Origin: Oscillospiraceae bacterium
GTDB taxonomy: Bacteria; Bacillota; Clostridia; UBA1381; UBA9506
Direction: 5' to 3'
DNA: 64,000 nt
Assembly: GCA_015069045.1 (NCBI GenBank)
Contig: SVJJ01000001.1
Span: forward strand, 92,621-156,620
Shown here: positions 36,215-46,335 of the stretch, in pieces
Layout: each line of letters begins with the position of its first letter
How positions within the stretch are numbered: the first letter of the stretch is position 1
Notes under the pieces: model-generated
Seen by the model: only the letters and a program-made list of their open reading frames with translations
Told to the model about the DNA's origin: nothing
The model's database searches: none
Translations under genes and position numbers: made by a program

Positions 36215-37524
36215 TGAGAATGGCTACGTTAAGCTATATAAAGCAACTAAAAATTTCTAAGCAAAAGGACAACATGCAATACGTAATGTCGATGTGTTTG
36301 CTTTTGGCGACTCTCATTATTGCCAGAGCGATACATCATGGTTTTTTCTATGTTTTTGCCGCCGTGAGCTTAGTGGCATTTGCGTGCAGTAGTATTTCGC
36401 ACTGTTTTTCGCTTTTATTGTTTTTACTTCCGAGTGGAACAATATTGAAAATGAATATTAATGATATTAGCTTTTTTACAGTATTGTTTTTTGTAGTGGT
36501 TCTAAAAATGATTTTTGCTAAAAAAATATTTAATCGCAATATGGTTTTTTTGATTATGGCATTTGCAGTATATGCGGTTGTGTTTTCCGGCATAGGAAGG
36601 GTGACAACGATAGTCAGTATGGTTGCAGGATTACTCATGCTATATTGTTTGCGAACAGAAACTATTAATGTCAATATTTCAATCATGTCATTTGCATTGG
36701 GCATCGTTTTTGCGTCTATATTGGCACTCATGAAGGATAGTTTACCATATATCAGCATGTTTGTTAATGATGTTTTATATAGGTTTGCAGAAGATGGCTA
36801 TTCGTCAAGATTTGCAGGCTTGCAGGGTAATCCAAACTACTACACAATGGATATCATTGTTGTACTTGCGGTTTTAATCACAATCATGACTTACAGAGAA
36901 ACAAGGCGAACGCATATTCTTTGTGTGGTCGTGCTGTCTATTTTTGGTTTAATGTCCATTAGTAAATCATTTTTGATATCCCTTGTTTTGCTTTTAGTGT
37001 TTTGGCTATTCCTTTCTATCAGGCAGGGCGGAACAAAATTGACTAATTTTATATTGGTTGCCTGTATCGGTAGTGCGTTAGTATATTTTTATGCCTACGA
37101 TTCCATCAATCTATATATGCAAAGATTTGCAGTAGACAGCGGTAGTTCACTAAGCGATATGACAACAGGGCGAACGGATATTTGGAAAGATTATATGAAT
37201 ACCATATGGCACGACCCTAAAATTTTATTATTTGGCAATGGTTTAAAAAGTTTGATTTATACAGGTAGGGGGGCACATAATACATATATAGAAGCTTTTT
37301 TTAGCTTAGGTATTGTTGGTGTATCACTATTTTGTATAATACTGAGAAAATGTACAGGGAAAATACTAGTAAAACCTATTATGTGGATACCTGTCAGCAT
37401 GTTGCTTTTCAGAATGTTTGGTATAACTATTTTAACATATGATAACCTGTGGTTTTATTTGGCTATATTCGTTCTGTTGGCAAAAGACATGCAAGACAAT
37501 TCCATAACGAAACGTGAGGGATAA
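36214..37524 (+). CDS. Wzy/O-antigen-ligase-type membrane polymerase
   Basis: A 436-residue protein made mostly of hydrophobic segments (about 10 to 12). SRFAGLQGNPNYYTMDI and AHNTYIEAFFSLGIVGVSLF match the conserved loops of the Wzy_C/O-antigen ligase family. It should polymerise lipid-linked repeat units outside the membrane, with the flippase encoded at 40466. Sequence is more AT-rich and diverged, as usual for Wzy. Its start overlaps the upstream stop. Confidence 0.85.
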   Translation: MRMATLSYIKQLKISKQKDNMQYVMSMCLLLATLIIARAIHHGFFYVFAAVSLVAFACSSISHCFSLLLFLLPSGTILKMNINDISFFTVLFFVVVLKMIFAKKIFNRNMVFLIMAFAVYAVVFSGIGRVTTIVSMVAGLLMLYCLRTETINVNISIMSFALGIVFASILALMKDSLPYISMFVNDVLYRFAEDGYSSRFAGLQGNPNYYTMDIIVVLAVLITIMTYRETRRTHILCVVVLSIFGLMSISKSFLISLVLLLVFWLFLSIRQGGTKLTNFILVACIGSALVYFYAYDSINLYMQRFAVDSGSSLSDMTTGRTDIWKDYMNTIWHDPKILLFGNGLKSLIYTGRGAHNTYIEAFFSLGIVGVSLFCIILRKCTGKILVKPIMWIPVSMLLFRMFGITILTYDNLWFYLAIFVLLAKDMQDNSITKREG

Positions 37525-37525
37525 C

Positions 37526-38101
37526 ATGAAAATAGCAAAAAAAGTGTTAGGTCTTTTAGTATACAATCTTTTGGCAAAACATTTTCCGGTATCCTTTTCT
37601 CCCATTAAGATAGGGCAGAAAAAATTTAGAGCGTTCTGCGGAAAAATGATTCTTGCAAAATGCGGTAAAAACGTTAATATTGAAAAGGGTGCAGTTTTTT
37701 CCTCCAAGGTTCAGTTGGGCGATAATTCCGGGATTGGTATTAATTCTCATATTGGAGGAACAACATATATCGGTAATGATGTTATGATGGGTCCTGAATG
37801 TATTATTTATACCTGGAATCATAAATTTGATGATGTTACAACCACTATGAGGGGACAAGGCTTTCAAGAAGAAAAGCCGGTGTATATTGGTGATGATGTG
37901 TGGATAGGCGGACGGGTAATTATTTTGCCCGGGGTTCACATAGGGAGTCATGCAATTATCGGTGCGGGTTCTGTGGTTACAAAATCCATTCCGGATTGGG
38001 CTATTGCTGCAGGCAATCCTGCGCGGGTCAAAAAATACAGAAACAATACAGAAAATATAAAAATGGAAAAAATTACCACGGGGGGGGGGGGTAGTCCATG
38101 A
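37526..38101 (+). CDS. Hexapeptide-repeat acetyltransferase (WbbJ-like)
   Basis: A 191-residue left-handed beta-helix acyltransferase. Repeats include IGGTTYIGNDVMMGPECIIY, VYIGDDVWIGGRVIILPG and IGAGSVVTKSIPDWAIAAGNPA, the last being the classic end of maltose/galactoside-acetyltransferase-like proteins. It probably O-acetylates the polysaccharide. The final codons run through a tract of 12 G giving a Gly-rich tail, and the TGA stop overlaps the next ATG. Tract-length changes would alter only the last few residues but would change coupling to the next gene. Confidence 0.88.
   Translation: MKIAKKVLGLLVYNLLAKHFPVSFSPIKIGQKKFRAFCGKMILAKCGKNVNIEKGAVFSSKVQLGDNSGIGINSHIGGTTYIGNDVMMGPECIIYTWNHKFDDVTTTMRGQGFQEEKPVYIGDDVWIGGRVIILPGVHIGSHAIIGAGSVVTKSIPDWAIAAGNPARVKKYRNNTENIKMEKITTGGGGSP
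38080..38091 (+). repeat. Homopolymeric tract of 12 G at a gene junction
   Basis: Twelve consecutive G stand between the end of the acetyltransferase frame and the glycosyltransferase start at 38098. The tract ends 6 bases before that ATG, so it also serves as its ribosome-binding site. In an AT-rich genome such a run is rare and is a typical slippage site. Confidence 0.9.
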
Positions 38102-39357
38102 AGATTCTCATTATCAGCGATCATTTTTATCCAACCAATGTTATTGGCGCAGTAAGACCTGCAAAAGTAGCGAAAAAGTTGCTTGAGCATGGGTATGAAG
38201 TGGATGTATTCACAAGATACAAGGTGAGTCGCGAGGAACTTACAAGTAAAAAAATATGTTCTAATCTGTATGGACTTTATGAATACAAGCCCCAGGAGCA
38301 GTATAGTGATCAGCAAAAGCATCACGGGTTTCTTTATAGTGTGTTATATAGAATGTATTTAAATTTAAAAAATATTGTTTGTGCGAAACAATATTGTAAG
38401 GCCTTTGCCTATCAGCTATCCCACAATACTGACCTGTGCAACAAGCAATATGATGTTGCATTTTCTACATTTGGGCCCTTGTCTTCACTTTTTTGCGGCA
38501 TGTATTATAAAAAAACTCATCCCGAAACCAGATGGGTATGCGATTTCCGTGACCCTGTTGTGGTAAAATATGTCAATTTTTTATTTAAGCCATACTATGC
38601 ATACATCCAGAGGAAAGCGTGTAAAAAAGCAGATGCCATCGTAGCGGTGTCAAATGGATACTTAGAAAGAATTTGCAAGGGAAAATTTAAAGAGAAATCA
38701 TATATGCTTCCAAACGGATATGATTTGGAGGATGCGCTCCTTAAACCTCATTGTGAGGGCAGGAGCAATCAACTACAGATAACCTATGTTGGTGCATTAT
38801 ATGGCGGAGACAGAGATTTATCACCCTTATTTCGTGCCATTAGTGAGCTTGTAGAGGAAAATTTAATCAAGGCAGAGGATATATCCCTGCACTATGCCGG
38901 CAGGGAATTTCATGTTTTAGAAAAACAGGCGGAGCCGTATAATATGAAAAACATACTTGTGGATTACGGCACGCTTACTCGGGAAAATTGCTTAAAACTA
39001 CAATTTGGTGCGGATATTTTATTGCTTTCTACTTGGAATAACAAAGATGAATATGGCGTTTTCCCCGGGAAAATATTGGAATATATGTTAATTGGCAAAC
39101 CAATTATTTCTCTTACCAACGGCGATATGCCTAGTGGCGAGATAACGCAGGTTATTAGAGAAGGACATTTAGGTATTGCCTACGAGGACGCGTGTGATGC
39201 AATTGATTTTCCTAAATTAAAGGAGTACATAAAAACTTGTTATGACGAAATAAAAACAGGAGGCAATATCAAGTTTTCTCCGGAACAAGCGGTTTTAGAC
39301 CGGTATAACTATGATTTTGTGATTGAGAAACTTGAAAAAATATTGAAAAATGGTTAA
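38098..39357 (+). CDS. Glycosyltransferase, GT-B/GT4-like
   Basis: A 419-residue GT-B protein. MKILIISDHFYPTNVIGAVR is a GT4-type N-terminus; VCDFRDPVVVKYV and AIVAVSNGYLERI lie mid-chain, and the nucleotide-sugar region is GVFPGKILEYMLIGKPIISL. It should transfer one sugar of the repeat unit. Its ribosome site is the poly-G tract, and its ATG overlaps the upstream stop, so expression may vary with tract length. Confidence 0.85.
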   Translation: MKILIISDHFYPTNVIGAVRPAKVAKKLLEHGYEVDVFTRYKVSREELTSKKICSNLYGLYEYKPQEQYSDQQKHHGFLYSVLYRMYLNLKNIVCAKQYCKAFAYQLSHNTDLCNKQYDVAFSTFGPLSSLFCGMYYKKTHPETRWVCDFRDPVVVKYVNFLFKPYYAYIQRKACKKADAIVAVSNGYLERICKGKFKEKSYMLPNGYDLEDALLKPHCEGRSNQLQITYVGALYGGDRDLSPLFRAISELVEENLIKAEDISLHYAGREFHVLEKQAEPYNMKNILVDYGTLTRENCLKLQFGADILLLSTWNNKDEYGVFPGKILEYMLIGKPIISLTNGDMPSGEITQVIREGHLGIAYEDACDAIDFPKLKEYIKTCYDEIKTGGNIKFSPEQAVLDRYNYDFVIEKLEKILKNG

Positions 39358-40441
39358 ATATCTACACATTATGTACTTAGATAAATTTACCAGGGATTTT
39401 TACGACTTTATTGTGAAGAATTTTCCAAAGGAGGAACATGCCTTTGTTTTTGGCCCATATTCCCCCCAATATATCTTTGATGCCAATAACCAACAAGTCC
39501 TGTTTGTTACAAAAGGACACATCAAGCAATTTTTGGAGGAAAACCCCATTGTTATGCAATGGGCAAAGGAATGTAAGCTTATTATTATAAATGGTGTTTT
39601 TGGAAATGAACATTTTATGCGGTATTTGCCAAGTGGGGCTCTGCATAAAACATACCTGTTTTTTTGGGGCGGGGATATGTATTCCCTCAGGGAAAAAGTA
39701 AAATGGACATCTTTCAAAAAACGTCTCAATCAGGCATACAGAAAATTCATTATCAGACATGCTGCAGGGGTTATCAATTTGATACAAGGCGATAAAGAAG
39801 CTCTCTGTGATATCTGCAAGCCTAAAGGCAAGTTTTTTGTTGCTGCCATGGCAAATAACACCGTAAACAACAAAATATTTGATACCTGTGAAAACATTAA
39901 AAAACAAGATATGCCCATTCGGATTATGCTGGGGAACTCAGCCACGCCATCAAATTTTCACAGGGAGGCCCTTGCGTTTCTTTCCAAGTACAAGGATGAG
40001 GATATAGAAATATTATGCACCCTATCTTATGGGTCAGAGTCATATAAGAACGAGGTAATAGCAGCGGGGAAAAATATATTTGGAAATAAATTTGTGCCTA
40101 TTACCGAATACATGAGTAAAGAAGAATATTTTGCTATTCTTGCTACGGCTAAAATTGGTGTGTTTTATAATGATAGACAGCAAGGCATGGGCAACATTAA
40201 TGCCCTTTTAAGAATGGGGAGCAAGGTGTATTTACGAAAAGACACAGCCATGTGGAACAATTTTCTTTTGGAAAAAGGCTATAAGATTTTTGATGCTCAT
40301 TCAATAAAGAAATTGTCTTTTTCTGAATTTATAAACTTTTCTGAAGAAGAGGCGATGAAAAACCAAAGGATACACAGAGAGGTTTCTTCTCTTGATGCCT
40401 ATTTAAAACAATGGAATGAAGTGTTTAACAGCATTCAATAA
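39350..40441 (+). CDS. GT56-type glycosyltransferase, WecF-like (dTDP-Fuc4NAc transferase family)
   Basis: A 363-residue protein matching the 4-alpha-L-fucosyltransferase/WecF family: KYLHIMYLDKFTRDFYDFI at the start, FWGGDMYSL near 104, IMLGNSATPSNFHREAL near 198 and GVFYNDRQQGMGNINALL near 263. In enterobacteria WecF adds Fuc4NAc to lipid III of common antigen. The same locus has WecB, WecC, RmlA, RmlB and a sugar aminotransferase, so a similar donor is plausible. It overlaps the previous gene by 8 bases. Confidence 0.85.
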   Translation: MVKYLHIMYLDKFTRDFYDFIVKNFPKEEHAFVFGPYSPQYIFDANNQQVLFVTKGHIKQFLEENPIVMQWAKECKLIIINGVFGNEHFMRYLPSGALHKTYLFFWGGDMYSLREKVKWTSFKKRLNQAYRKFIIRHAAGVINLIQGDKEALCDICKPKGKFFVAAMANNTVNNKIFDTCENIKKQDMPIRIMLGNSATPSNFHREALAFLSKYKDEDIEILCTLSYGSESYKNEVIAAGKNIFGNKFVPITEYMSKEEYFAILATAKIGVFYNDRQQGMGNINALLRMGSKVYLRKDTAMWNNFLLEKGYKIFDAHSIKKLSFSEFINFSEEEAMKNQRIHREVSSLDAYLKQWNEVFNSIQ

Positions 40442-40465
40442 ATCTGTTAGAAGGGAACATAAACA

Positions 40466-41899
40466 ATGAGCAGCAGTAAATCGGCAATTATCAATATGCT
40501 ATGGCGGTTTGCAGAACGATGCGGAGCCCAGGGTGTGTCTTTTATCATCTCCATTGTTCTTGCCAGACTGCTTGCGCCGGAAGTTTATGGAACGGTAGCC
40601 TTAGTTACCGTGTTTACTGTGATTTTGCAGGTGTTTGTAGATAGTGGACTTGGAAAGGCATTGGTGCAAAAAAAAGATGCTGATCAATTAGATTTTTCAT
40701 CAGTTTTCTACTTTAATGTAGCTACCTGTATTTTGCTATATTCTGTTATGTTTTTTTTAGCACCATTTATTGCAGACTTTTATAATAATCCGGAGCTTGT
40801 TGCGGTTGTTAGGGTTATCAGTTTTACCTTAGTTATATCAGGTATTAAAAATATTCAGCAGGCTTATGTAGCAAAGCATATGTTGTTTAAAAAATTCTTT
40901 TTTTCAACTATTGGCGGCATAACGGTTTCGGCCGTGGTTGGCATTGTTTTGGCCTATCAAGGATTTGGTGTTTGGGCATTGGTGGCGCAAAGCTTAACGA
41001 ATCAAATTGTGGATACATTTGTGCTTTGGTTTACGGTAAAGTGGAGACCGGGACTTATGTTTTCGTGGCAGAGAATGAAAGGTCTTTATTCCTACGGATG
41101 GAAGCTTTTACTCTCTGCACTCATTGATAAGGTTTACATAGAGATTAGGCAGTTAATTATTGGAAAAATGTACTCAACCTCTGATTTAGCATTCTATAAT
41201 AAAGGTCAGCAATTTCCTACTATTATTGTGACGAATATAAATTCTTCTATCGATAGTGTGCTTTTGCCGGTTATGTCAAAGGTGCAAGATGATAGGAACA
41301 CAGTTAAATTAATGACAAGAAGAGCCATTAGCACAAGCTCCTATTTGATATGGCCTTTTATGGTTGGCCTTGCCGTTTGTGCTGAACCTCTAATTCGGCT
41401 TTTACTCACAGAAACCTGGTTGCCCTGCGTGCCTTATCTTAGAATTTTCTGTTTTACGATGGCTTTTTATCCGGTACATACAGCGAACTTAAATGCGATT
41501 AAAGCTATGGGACGAAGTGATTTATTTTTGAAACTGGAGATCATAAAAAAAACAATCGGTTTATTTGCCTTACTAATCAGCATGTGGTTTGGTGTGTTCT
41601 GGATGGCGGCAAGCTTACCCATAACCACCTTACTCAACAGTTTTATTAATGCTTATCCCAACAAAAAGCTGATGAATTACTCCTATTTTGAGCAAATCAA
41701 GGATATGCTCCCGGCGGTTGCTATGTCGGCATTAATGGGGTTATGTGTATATTTATTACAGTTCATAGGTTTTTCGGATATTGTGACACTTTTCGTTCAG
41801 GTTTTTGCTGGTGTAATTTTATATGTTGTCTTTTCGGTGCTTTTCAAAATAGAAAGCTTTACCTATGTTAAAAACATGCTTATGAGTTTTTTGCATTAA
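40466..41899 (+). CDS. Wzx-type polysaccharide flippase (MOP superfamily)
   Basis: A 477-residue membrane protein with about 12 to 14 hydrophobic segments. FIISIVLARLLAPEVYGTVALV and VQKKDADQLDFSSVFYFNV are typical of the WzxC/polysaccharide_synt family. It should move lipid-linked repeat units across the membrane for the Wzy-like polymerase at 36214. AGAAGGGA lies before the start. Confidence 0.92.
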   Translation: MSSSKSAIINMLWRFAERCGAQGVSFIISIVLARLLAPEVYGTVALVTVFTVILQVFVDSGLGKALVQKKDADQLDFSSVFYFNVATCILLYSVMFFLAPFIADFYNNPELVAVVRVISFTLVISGIKNIQQAYVAKHMLFKKFFFSTIGGITVSAVVGIVLAYQGFGVWALVAQSLTNQIVDTFVLWFTVKWRPGLMFSWQRMKGLYSYGWKLLLSALIDKVYIEIRQLIIGKMYSTSDLAFYNKGQQFPTIIVTNINSSIDSVLLPVMSKVQDDRNTVKLMTRRAISTSSYLIWPFMVGLAVCAEPLIRLLLTETWLPCVPYLRIFCFTMAFYPVHTANLNAIKAMGRSDLFLKLEIIKKTIGLFALLISMWFGVFWMAASLPITTLLNSFINAYPNKKLMNYSYFEQIKDMLPAVAMSALMGLCVYLLQFIGFSDIVTLFVQVFAGVILYVVFSVLFKIESFTYVKNMLMSFLH

Positions 41900-41939
41900 C
41901 CCTCCATAACAATATTTGGAAAATATGAGGTGACGATAC

Positions 41940-42827
41940 ATGAAAGGGATTATTTTAGCAGGCGGAAAGGGTACACGTCTTTATCCTATGACCAAGGCAG
42001 TGAGCAAGCAGCTTTTGCCGATTTATGACAAGCCTCTTGTATACTATCCCCTGTCGATACTGCTTTTAGCAGGGATCAAGGAGATTTTACTTATCTCCAC
42101 ACCGGAGGATACACCTATATATGAAAAACTGTTAGGCGATGGAAGTTACATCGGCGTTCGTATTACATACAAGGTTCAGGATACGCCCCGGGGTTTAGCC
42201 GATGCCTTTATTCTTGGCGAGGAATTTATTGGAAAGGATTCGGTTTGCCTGATTCTGGGCGATAATGTGTTCTATGGGCAAGATTTGTCCAAAACCCTTT
42301 GGTCAGCTATGAAAAAAGTTGACGAGAGCGGCGGTGCCTGTATCTTTGGGTATCCTGTAAAAAATGCAAGAGAATTCGGCGTTGTAGAATTTAATAAGGA
42401 ACACAAAGTGGTTTCCATTGAAGAAAAGCCGGAAAAACCTAAGTCTCATTACGCAGTTCCAGGCCTGTATTTTTATGATAATCAGGTTATTGAGATTGCA
42501 AAGAATGTTAAACCCAGTGCCAGAGGAGAAATTGAAATTACTGCCGTTAACAATGCGTATTTGGAGGCGGGCGCATTACATGTTCAGCTTCTTGGGCGTG
42601 GCGTAGCATGGCTTGATACCGGAAGCCCTGAAGGTATGCTTAAGGCAGCCGAATTTGTGGAAGCTGTACAGAGCAGACAGGGCTTTTATGTTAGCTGCAT
42701 TGAAGAGATTGCTTGGAGACGTGGATTTATTACTACTGAACAGCTGCAAGTAATTGGTACAGAACTGAAAATGACCGCATATGGTCAATATTTATTGGAA
42801 CTTACAGGAGGAAGTGCAAATGTGTAA
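41940..42827 (+). CDS. rmlA: Glucose-1-phosphate thymidylyltransferase
   Basis: A 295-residue nucleotidyltransferase making dTDP-glucose. [20 protein letters not shown] with the GxGTRL and downstream [10 protein letters not shown] motifs, ILGDNVFYG, and [20 protein letters not shown] are diagnostic of RmlA. The length matches the family. GAGGTGA is the ribosome site. It overlaps rmlB by 8 bases. No rmlC or rmlD follows, so the product probably goes to an amino-deoxy sugar and not to rhamnose. Confidence 0.96.
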   Translation: MKGIILAGGKGTRLYPMTKAVSKQLLPIYDKPLVYYPLSILLLAGIKEILLISTPEDTPIYEKLLGDGSYIGVRITYKVQDTPRGLADAFILGEEFIGKDSVCLILGDNVFYGQDLSKTLWSAMKKVDESGGACIFGYPVKNAREFGVVEFNKEHKVVSIEEKPEKPKSHYAVPGLYFYDNQVIEIAKNVKPSARGEIEITAVNNAYLEAGALHVQLLGRGVAWLDTGSPEGMLKAAEFVEAVQSRQGFYVSCIEEIAWRRGFITTEQLQVIGTELKMTAYGQYLLELTGGSANV

Positions 42828-43845
42828 GGCCATTATTGTTACAGGTGGTGCCGGGTTTATTGGAAGCAATTTTATCTTCCACATGCTGAAAAAGTACCCT
42901 GCCTATCGAATTATATGTCTAGATAAGCTAACCTATGCAGGGAATCTATCTACCTTAGAACCGGTCATGGATAACCCGAAATTTCGTTTTGTTAAGGCAG
43001 ATATTTGTGATAGAGCAGCTGTATATCAGCTGTTTGAAGAAGAACACCCTAATATTGTGGTGAACTTCGCAGCGGAAAGCCATGTTGACCGCTCTATTGA
43101 AAACCCGGGGGTATTTCTTGAAACCAATATCATGGGAACGGCAGTGCTGATGGATGCTTGTCGCAAGTATGGGATCGATCGTTACCATCAGGTTTCTACG
43201 GATGAGGTATATGGTGACTTGCCTTTGGATCGCCCTGACATGTTTTTCACAGAGGAAACACCCATTCACACCAGTAGTCCCTACAGCTCCTCTAAAGCTG
43301 CGGCAGACCTGCTTGTACAAGCATATCAAAGGACATATGGGCTTCCTGTGACCATAAGCCGTTGCTCAAACAACTATGGGCCCTACCACTTTCCTGAAAA
43401 GCTAATTCCGCTTATGATTGCCAATGCACTGAAGGATAAGCCCCTGCCGGTTTATGGAGAAGGGTTGAATGTTCGGGACTGGCTATATGTGGAAGATCAC
43501 TGTAAGGCCATTGACCTCATTATTCACAATGGTACAGTGGGTGAGGTGTATAACATTGGTGGCCACAACGAGATGAAGAACATTGATATTGTGAAAATTA
43601 TATGCAAAGAACTGGGCAAACCGGAAAGCCTTATTACCTATGTAACTGACCGTAAGGGGCATGATATGCGCTATGCCATTGACCCAACCAAGATTCACAA
43701 TGCTCTTGGCTGGTTGCCGGAAACGAAGTTTGAAGATGGTATTAAAATGACAATTCGTTGGTATCTTGACAACCGGGCATGGTGGGAGACGATCATTTCC
43801 GGTGAATATCAGAACTACTATGAGAAAATGTATGGAAACAGATGA
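42820..43845 (+). CDS. rmlB: dTDP-glucose 4,6-dehydratase
   Basis: A 341-residue extended SDR enzyme making dTDP-4-keto-6-deoxyglucose. [20 protein letters not shown] binds [16 protein letters not shown] and STDEVYGDL carry the family acids, and [12 protein letters not shown] the YxxxK pair. The start at 42820 has AGGAGG upstream; a longer reading would lie inside rmlA. The product is a substrate for the DegT-type aminotransferase. Confidence 0.96.
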   Translation: MCKAIIVTGGAGFIGSNFIFHMLKKYPAYRIICLDKLTYAGNLSTLEPVMDNPKFRFVKADICDRAAVYQLFEEEHPNIVVNFAAESHVDRSIENPGVFLETNIMGTAVLMDACRKYGIDRYHQVSTDEVYGDLPLDRPDMFFTEETPIHTSSPYSSSKAAADLLVQAYQRTYGLPVTISRCSNNYGPYHFPEKLIPLMIANALKDKPLPVYGEGLNVRDWLYVEDHCKAIDLIIHNGTVGEVYNIGGHNEMKNIDIVKIICKELGKPESLITYVTDRKGHDMRYAIDPTKIHNALGWLPETKFEDGIKMTIRWYLDNRAWWETIISGEYQNYYEKMYGNR

Positions 43846-43936
43846 GGTTTTTGACTCTGTAACTTGGCATTTTAATCAAAAAATGACGGTGACTGATACA
43901 TAATAAAAGTTTATTATCAAATAAGGAGAAATAAAA

Positions 43937-45157
43937 ATGATTAACGTAATAGGGCTTGGATACATAGGCTTACCCACAGCACTTATGATGGCATCTCATG
44001 GTGTCGAGATAGTGGGTACAGACTATAACAAGGAGCTTGTTGCAACCCTTAATGCGGGCAAAACAACTTTTAAGGAAGATGGTCTTGACGAGCTTTTTGC
44101 TGAGGCAGTTAAGGCGGGTATTACATTTACAACAGAATACCAGGTGACAGACACCTATATTGTTTCTGTTCCTACACCTTATGATAAATTTTCTAAAAAA
44201 GTAGATGCATGCTATGTGGTTTCAGCTGTTAAAACCATCATGGATGTATGCCCCAAAGGCGCAACAGTTGTTATTGAATCGACAGTTTCTCCCGGCACAA
44301 TTGACAAATATGTTCGTCCTGTAATTGAGGCAAACGGTTTTGTTATTGGAAAAGATATTAACCTTGTTCATGCTCCGGAAAGAATTATTCCCGGTAATAT
44401 GGTCTACGAGCTTCTTCACAATAATCGTACTATAGGTGCCGATGATAAGGAAATTGGTGAAAAAATTAAAAATATATACGCATCTTTTTGTCAGGGAGAT
44501 ATTGTTGTAACTGACATTAGAACAGCCGAAATGACAAAGGTTGTTGAGAACACTTTCCGTGCGGTGAATATAGCATTTGCAAATGAGCTTGCCAAAATTT
44601 GCCGTCATGATAATATGGATGTATATGAAATTATTAGAATTTGTAATATGCATCCACGTGTTAACATCCTGCAGCCCGGTCCCGGCGTTGGCGGTCATTG
44701 TATTTCAGTTGATCCCTGGTTCTTAGTGGGTGACTATCCCAGCCTTGCAAAAGTAATTGATGAGGCGATGAAAACAAATGACGGCATGCCTGATTTTGTT
44801 CTTAATAGAATTTATGAAATTATGAAAGAAAACAATATTACAGATTTTTCCCGTGTTGGTCTGTATGGCCTTTCTTATAAGGAAAATGTTGATGACCCCC
44901 GTGAATCTCCAAGCCTTCAGCTCTTAGAAAATCAAGAGCGCCATTTAGCAGAACCAATCAAATCCTATGACCCTTATTTTGAACACGATCTTGTTCCCAA
45001 TCAGTATCACGATTTTGATAAGTTCCTTGCAGATACTGATTTGGTTGTTATTATGGTTAATCATAATCAAATTAAAGAAAACATGGATAAACTTAAGGGT
45101 AAGATTGTTTTTGATACACGCAAGTGTTGTGATCTTCCTGGTACATACAGATTATAA
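43937..45157 (+). CDS. wecC: UDP-N-acetyl-D-mannosamine dehydrogenase
   Basis: A 406-residue nucleotide-sugar dehydrogenase. INVIGLGYIGLPTALMMASHG begins the Rossmann fold, VSVPTPYDKFSKKVDACYV is the WecC-type loop, HAPERIIPGNM follows, and the catalytic cysteine is in GGHCISVDPWFLVGDYP. The following wecB makes its substrate, UDP-ManNAc. The product UDP-ManNAcA is a donor for common-antigen-like polymers. This is the second UDP-sugar dehydrogenase of the locus and belongs to a different subgroup. AAGGAG precedes the start. Confidence 0.92.
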   Translation: MINVIGLGYIGLPTALMMASHGVEIVGTDYNKELVATLNAGKTTFKEDGLDELFAEAVKAGITFTTEYQVTDTYIVSVPTPYDKFSKKVDACYVVSAVKTIMDVCPKGATVVIESTVSPGTIDKYVRPVIEANGFVIGKDINLVHAPERIIPGNMVYELLHNNRTIGADDKEIGEKIKNIYASFCQGDIVVTDIRTAEMTKVVENTFRAVNIAFANELAKICRHDNMDVYEIIRICNMHPRVNILQPGPGVGGHCISVDPWFLVGDYPSLAKVIDEAMKTNDGMPDFVLNRIYEIMKENNITDFSRVGLYGLSYKENVDDPRESPSLQLLENQERHLAEPIKSYDPYFEHDLVPNQYHDFDKFLADTDLVVIMVNHNQIKENMDKLKGKIVFDTRKCCDLPGTYRL

Positions 45158-45175
45158 TAGTGAAAGGACATTAAA

Positions 45176-46267
45176 ATGAAAACAGTTATGTTGGTCTTTG
45201 GCACAAGACCGGAAGCAATTAAAATGTGTCCCTTGGTTAATGAATTGAAATTAAGAAAAAGTATTAAAACCGTGGTGTGTGTAACCGGTCAGCATCGTCA
45301 GATGTTAGATATGGTGCTTGATACCTTTGGTGTTGTTCCGGACTACGACCTTTCTATTATGAAAGGTGGTCAGACCTTATTTGACATTACAACAAGTATT
45401 CTGAATAAAATCGGTTGCGTGCTGGATGAGGCTAAGCCGGATGTTGTATTGGTTCATGGTGATACATCCACAACCTTTGCAACGGCCTTAGCTTGCTTTT
45501 ATAAGCAAATTGCTGTTGGCCATGTGGAGGCCGGGCTACGCACATATAACATTTATAGTCCGTATCCGGAAGAATTTAACAGACAAGCTGTGTCTATTAT
45601 TTCAAAATACAATTTTGCCCCTACAGAACTTTCTAAAGCTAATCTTATGAAAGAGGGCAGGGACGAAAACGGGATTTATGTTACCGGTAATACAGCCATT
45701 GATGCACTTAAAACAACGGTACGTGAGGATTATACCCATCCTGAACTGGAGTGGGCAAGGGATAGCCGTTTGATTATGATTACGGCTCACCGCAGAGAAA
45801 ATCAGGGCGAACCCATGCATAATATGTTCCGTGCGATTCGTCGTGTTATGGAAGAACATTCTGATGTAAAAGCGATTTATCCTATTCATATGAACCCTGT
45901 TGTTCGTAAGGCAGCAGAGGAGGAATTGAGCGGTTGCGATAGGATCCGCATTATTGAACCTCTTGAGGTTCTCGATTTTCACAATTTTCTTGCCAATAGT
46001 TATATGATTTTGACGGATAGCGGTGGTATTCAAGAGGAAGCACCGTCCCTTGGTAAGCCTGTTCTGGTTATGAGAGATACAACGGAACGTCCCGAGGGTA
46101 TTGCGGCAGGCACCTTGAAATTGGTAGGTACCGATGAGCAGGTTATTTACGATAATTTCAGACTCCTGCTGGAAAATAAGGAAGCATATGATGCAATGGC
46201 AAAAGCAAGTAATCCCTATGGGGATGGCTATGCCTGCAGGAGAATTGCAGATATTTTGGAGGCTTAA
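45176..46267 (+). CDS. wecB: UDP-N-acetylglucosamine 2-epimerase
   Basis: A 363-residue non-hydrolysing epimerase. FGTRPEAIKMCPLV near 8-21, HGDTSTTFATALA, GHVEAGLRT near 116, TAHRRENQGEP near 204 and DSGGIQEEAPSLGKPVL near 282 are the standard family blocks. It makes UDP-ManNAc for WecC, encoded 18 bp upstream. GAAAGGA is the ribosome site. Confidence 0.95.
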   Translation: MKTVMLVFGTRPEAIKMCPLVNELKLRKSIKTVVCVTGQHRQMLDMVLDTFGVVPDYDLSIMKGGQTLFDITTSILNKIGCVLDEAKPDVVLVHGDTSTTFATALACFYKQIAVGHVEAGLRTYNIYSPYPEEFNRQAVSIISKYNFAPTELSKANLMKEGRDENGIYVTGNTAIDALKTTVREDYTHPELEWARDSRLIMITAHRRENQGEPMHNMFRAIRRVMEEHSDVKAIYPIHMNPVVRKAAEEELSGCDRIRIIEPLEVLDFHNFLANSYMILTDSGGIQEEAPSLGKPVLVMRDTTERPEGIAAGTLKLVGTDEQVIYDNFRLLLENKEAYDAMAKASNPYGDGYACRRIADILEA

Positions 46268-46335
46268 TAAAAAATGGCAGTAGCAAAATATAACCGCAGA
46301 TTGATTCAGATGAGATTAAAGGAGAACTGATTGCC

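Noticed and set aside
39377..39907. Open frame of 176 residues on the minus strand inside the GT56 gene
   Set aside because: The plus-strand gene has clear family motifs; the antisense frame has none.
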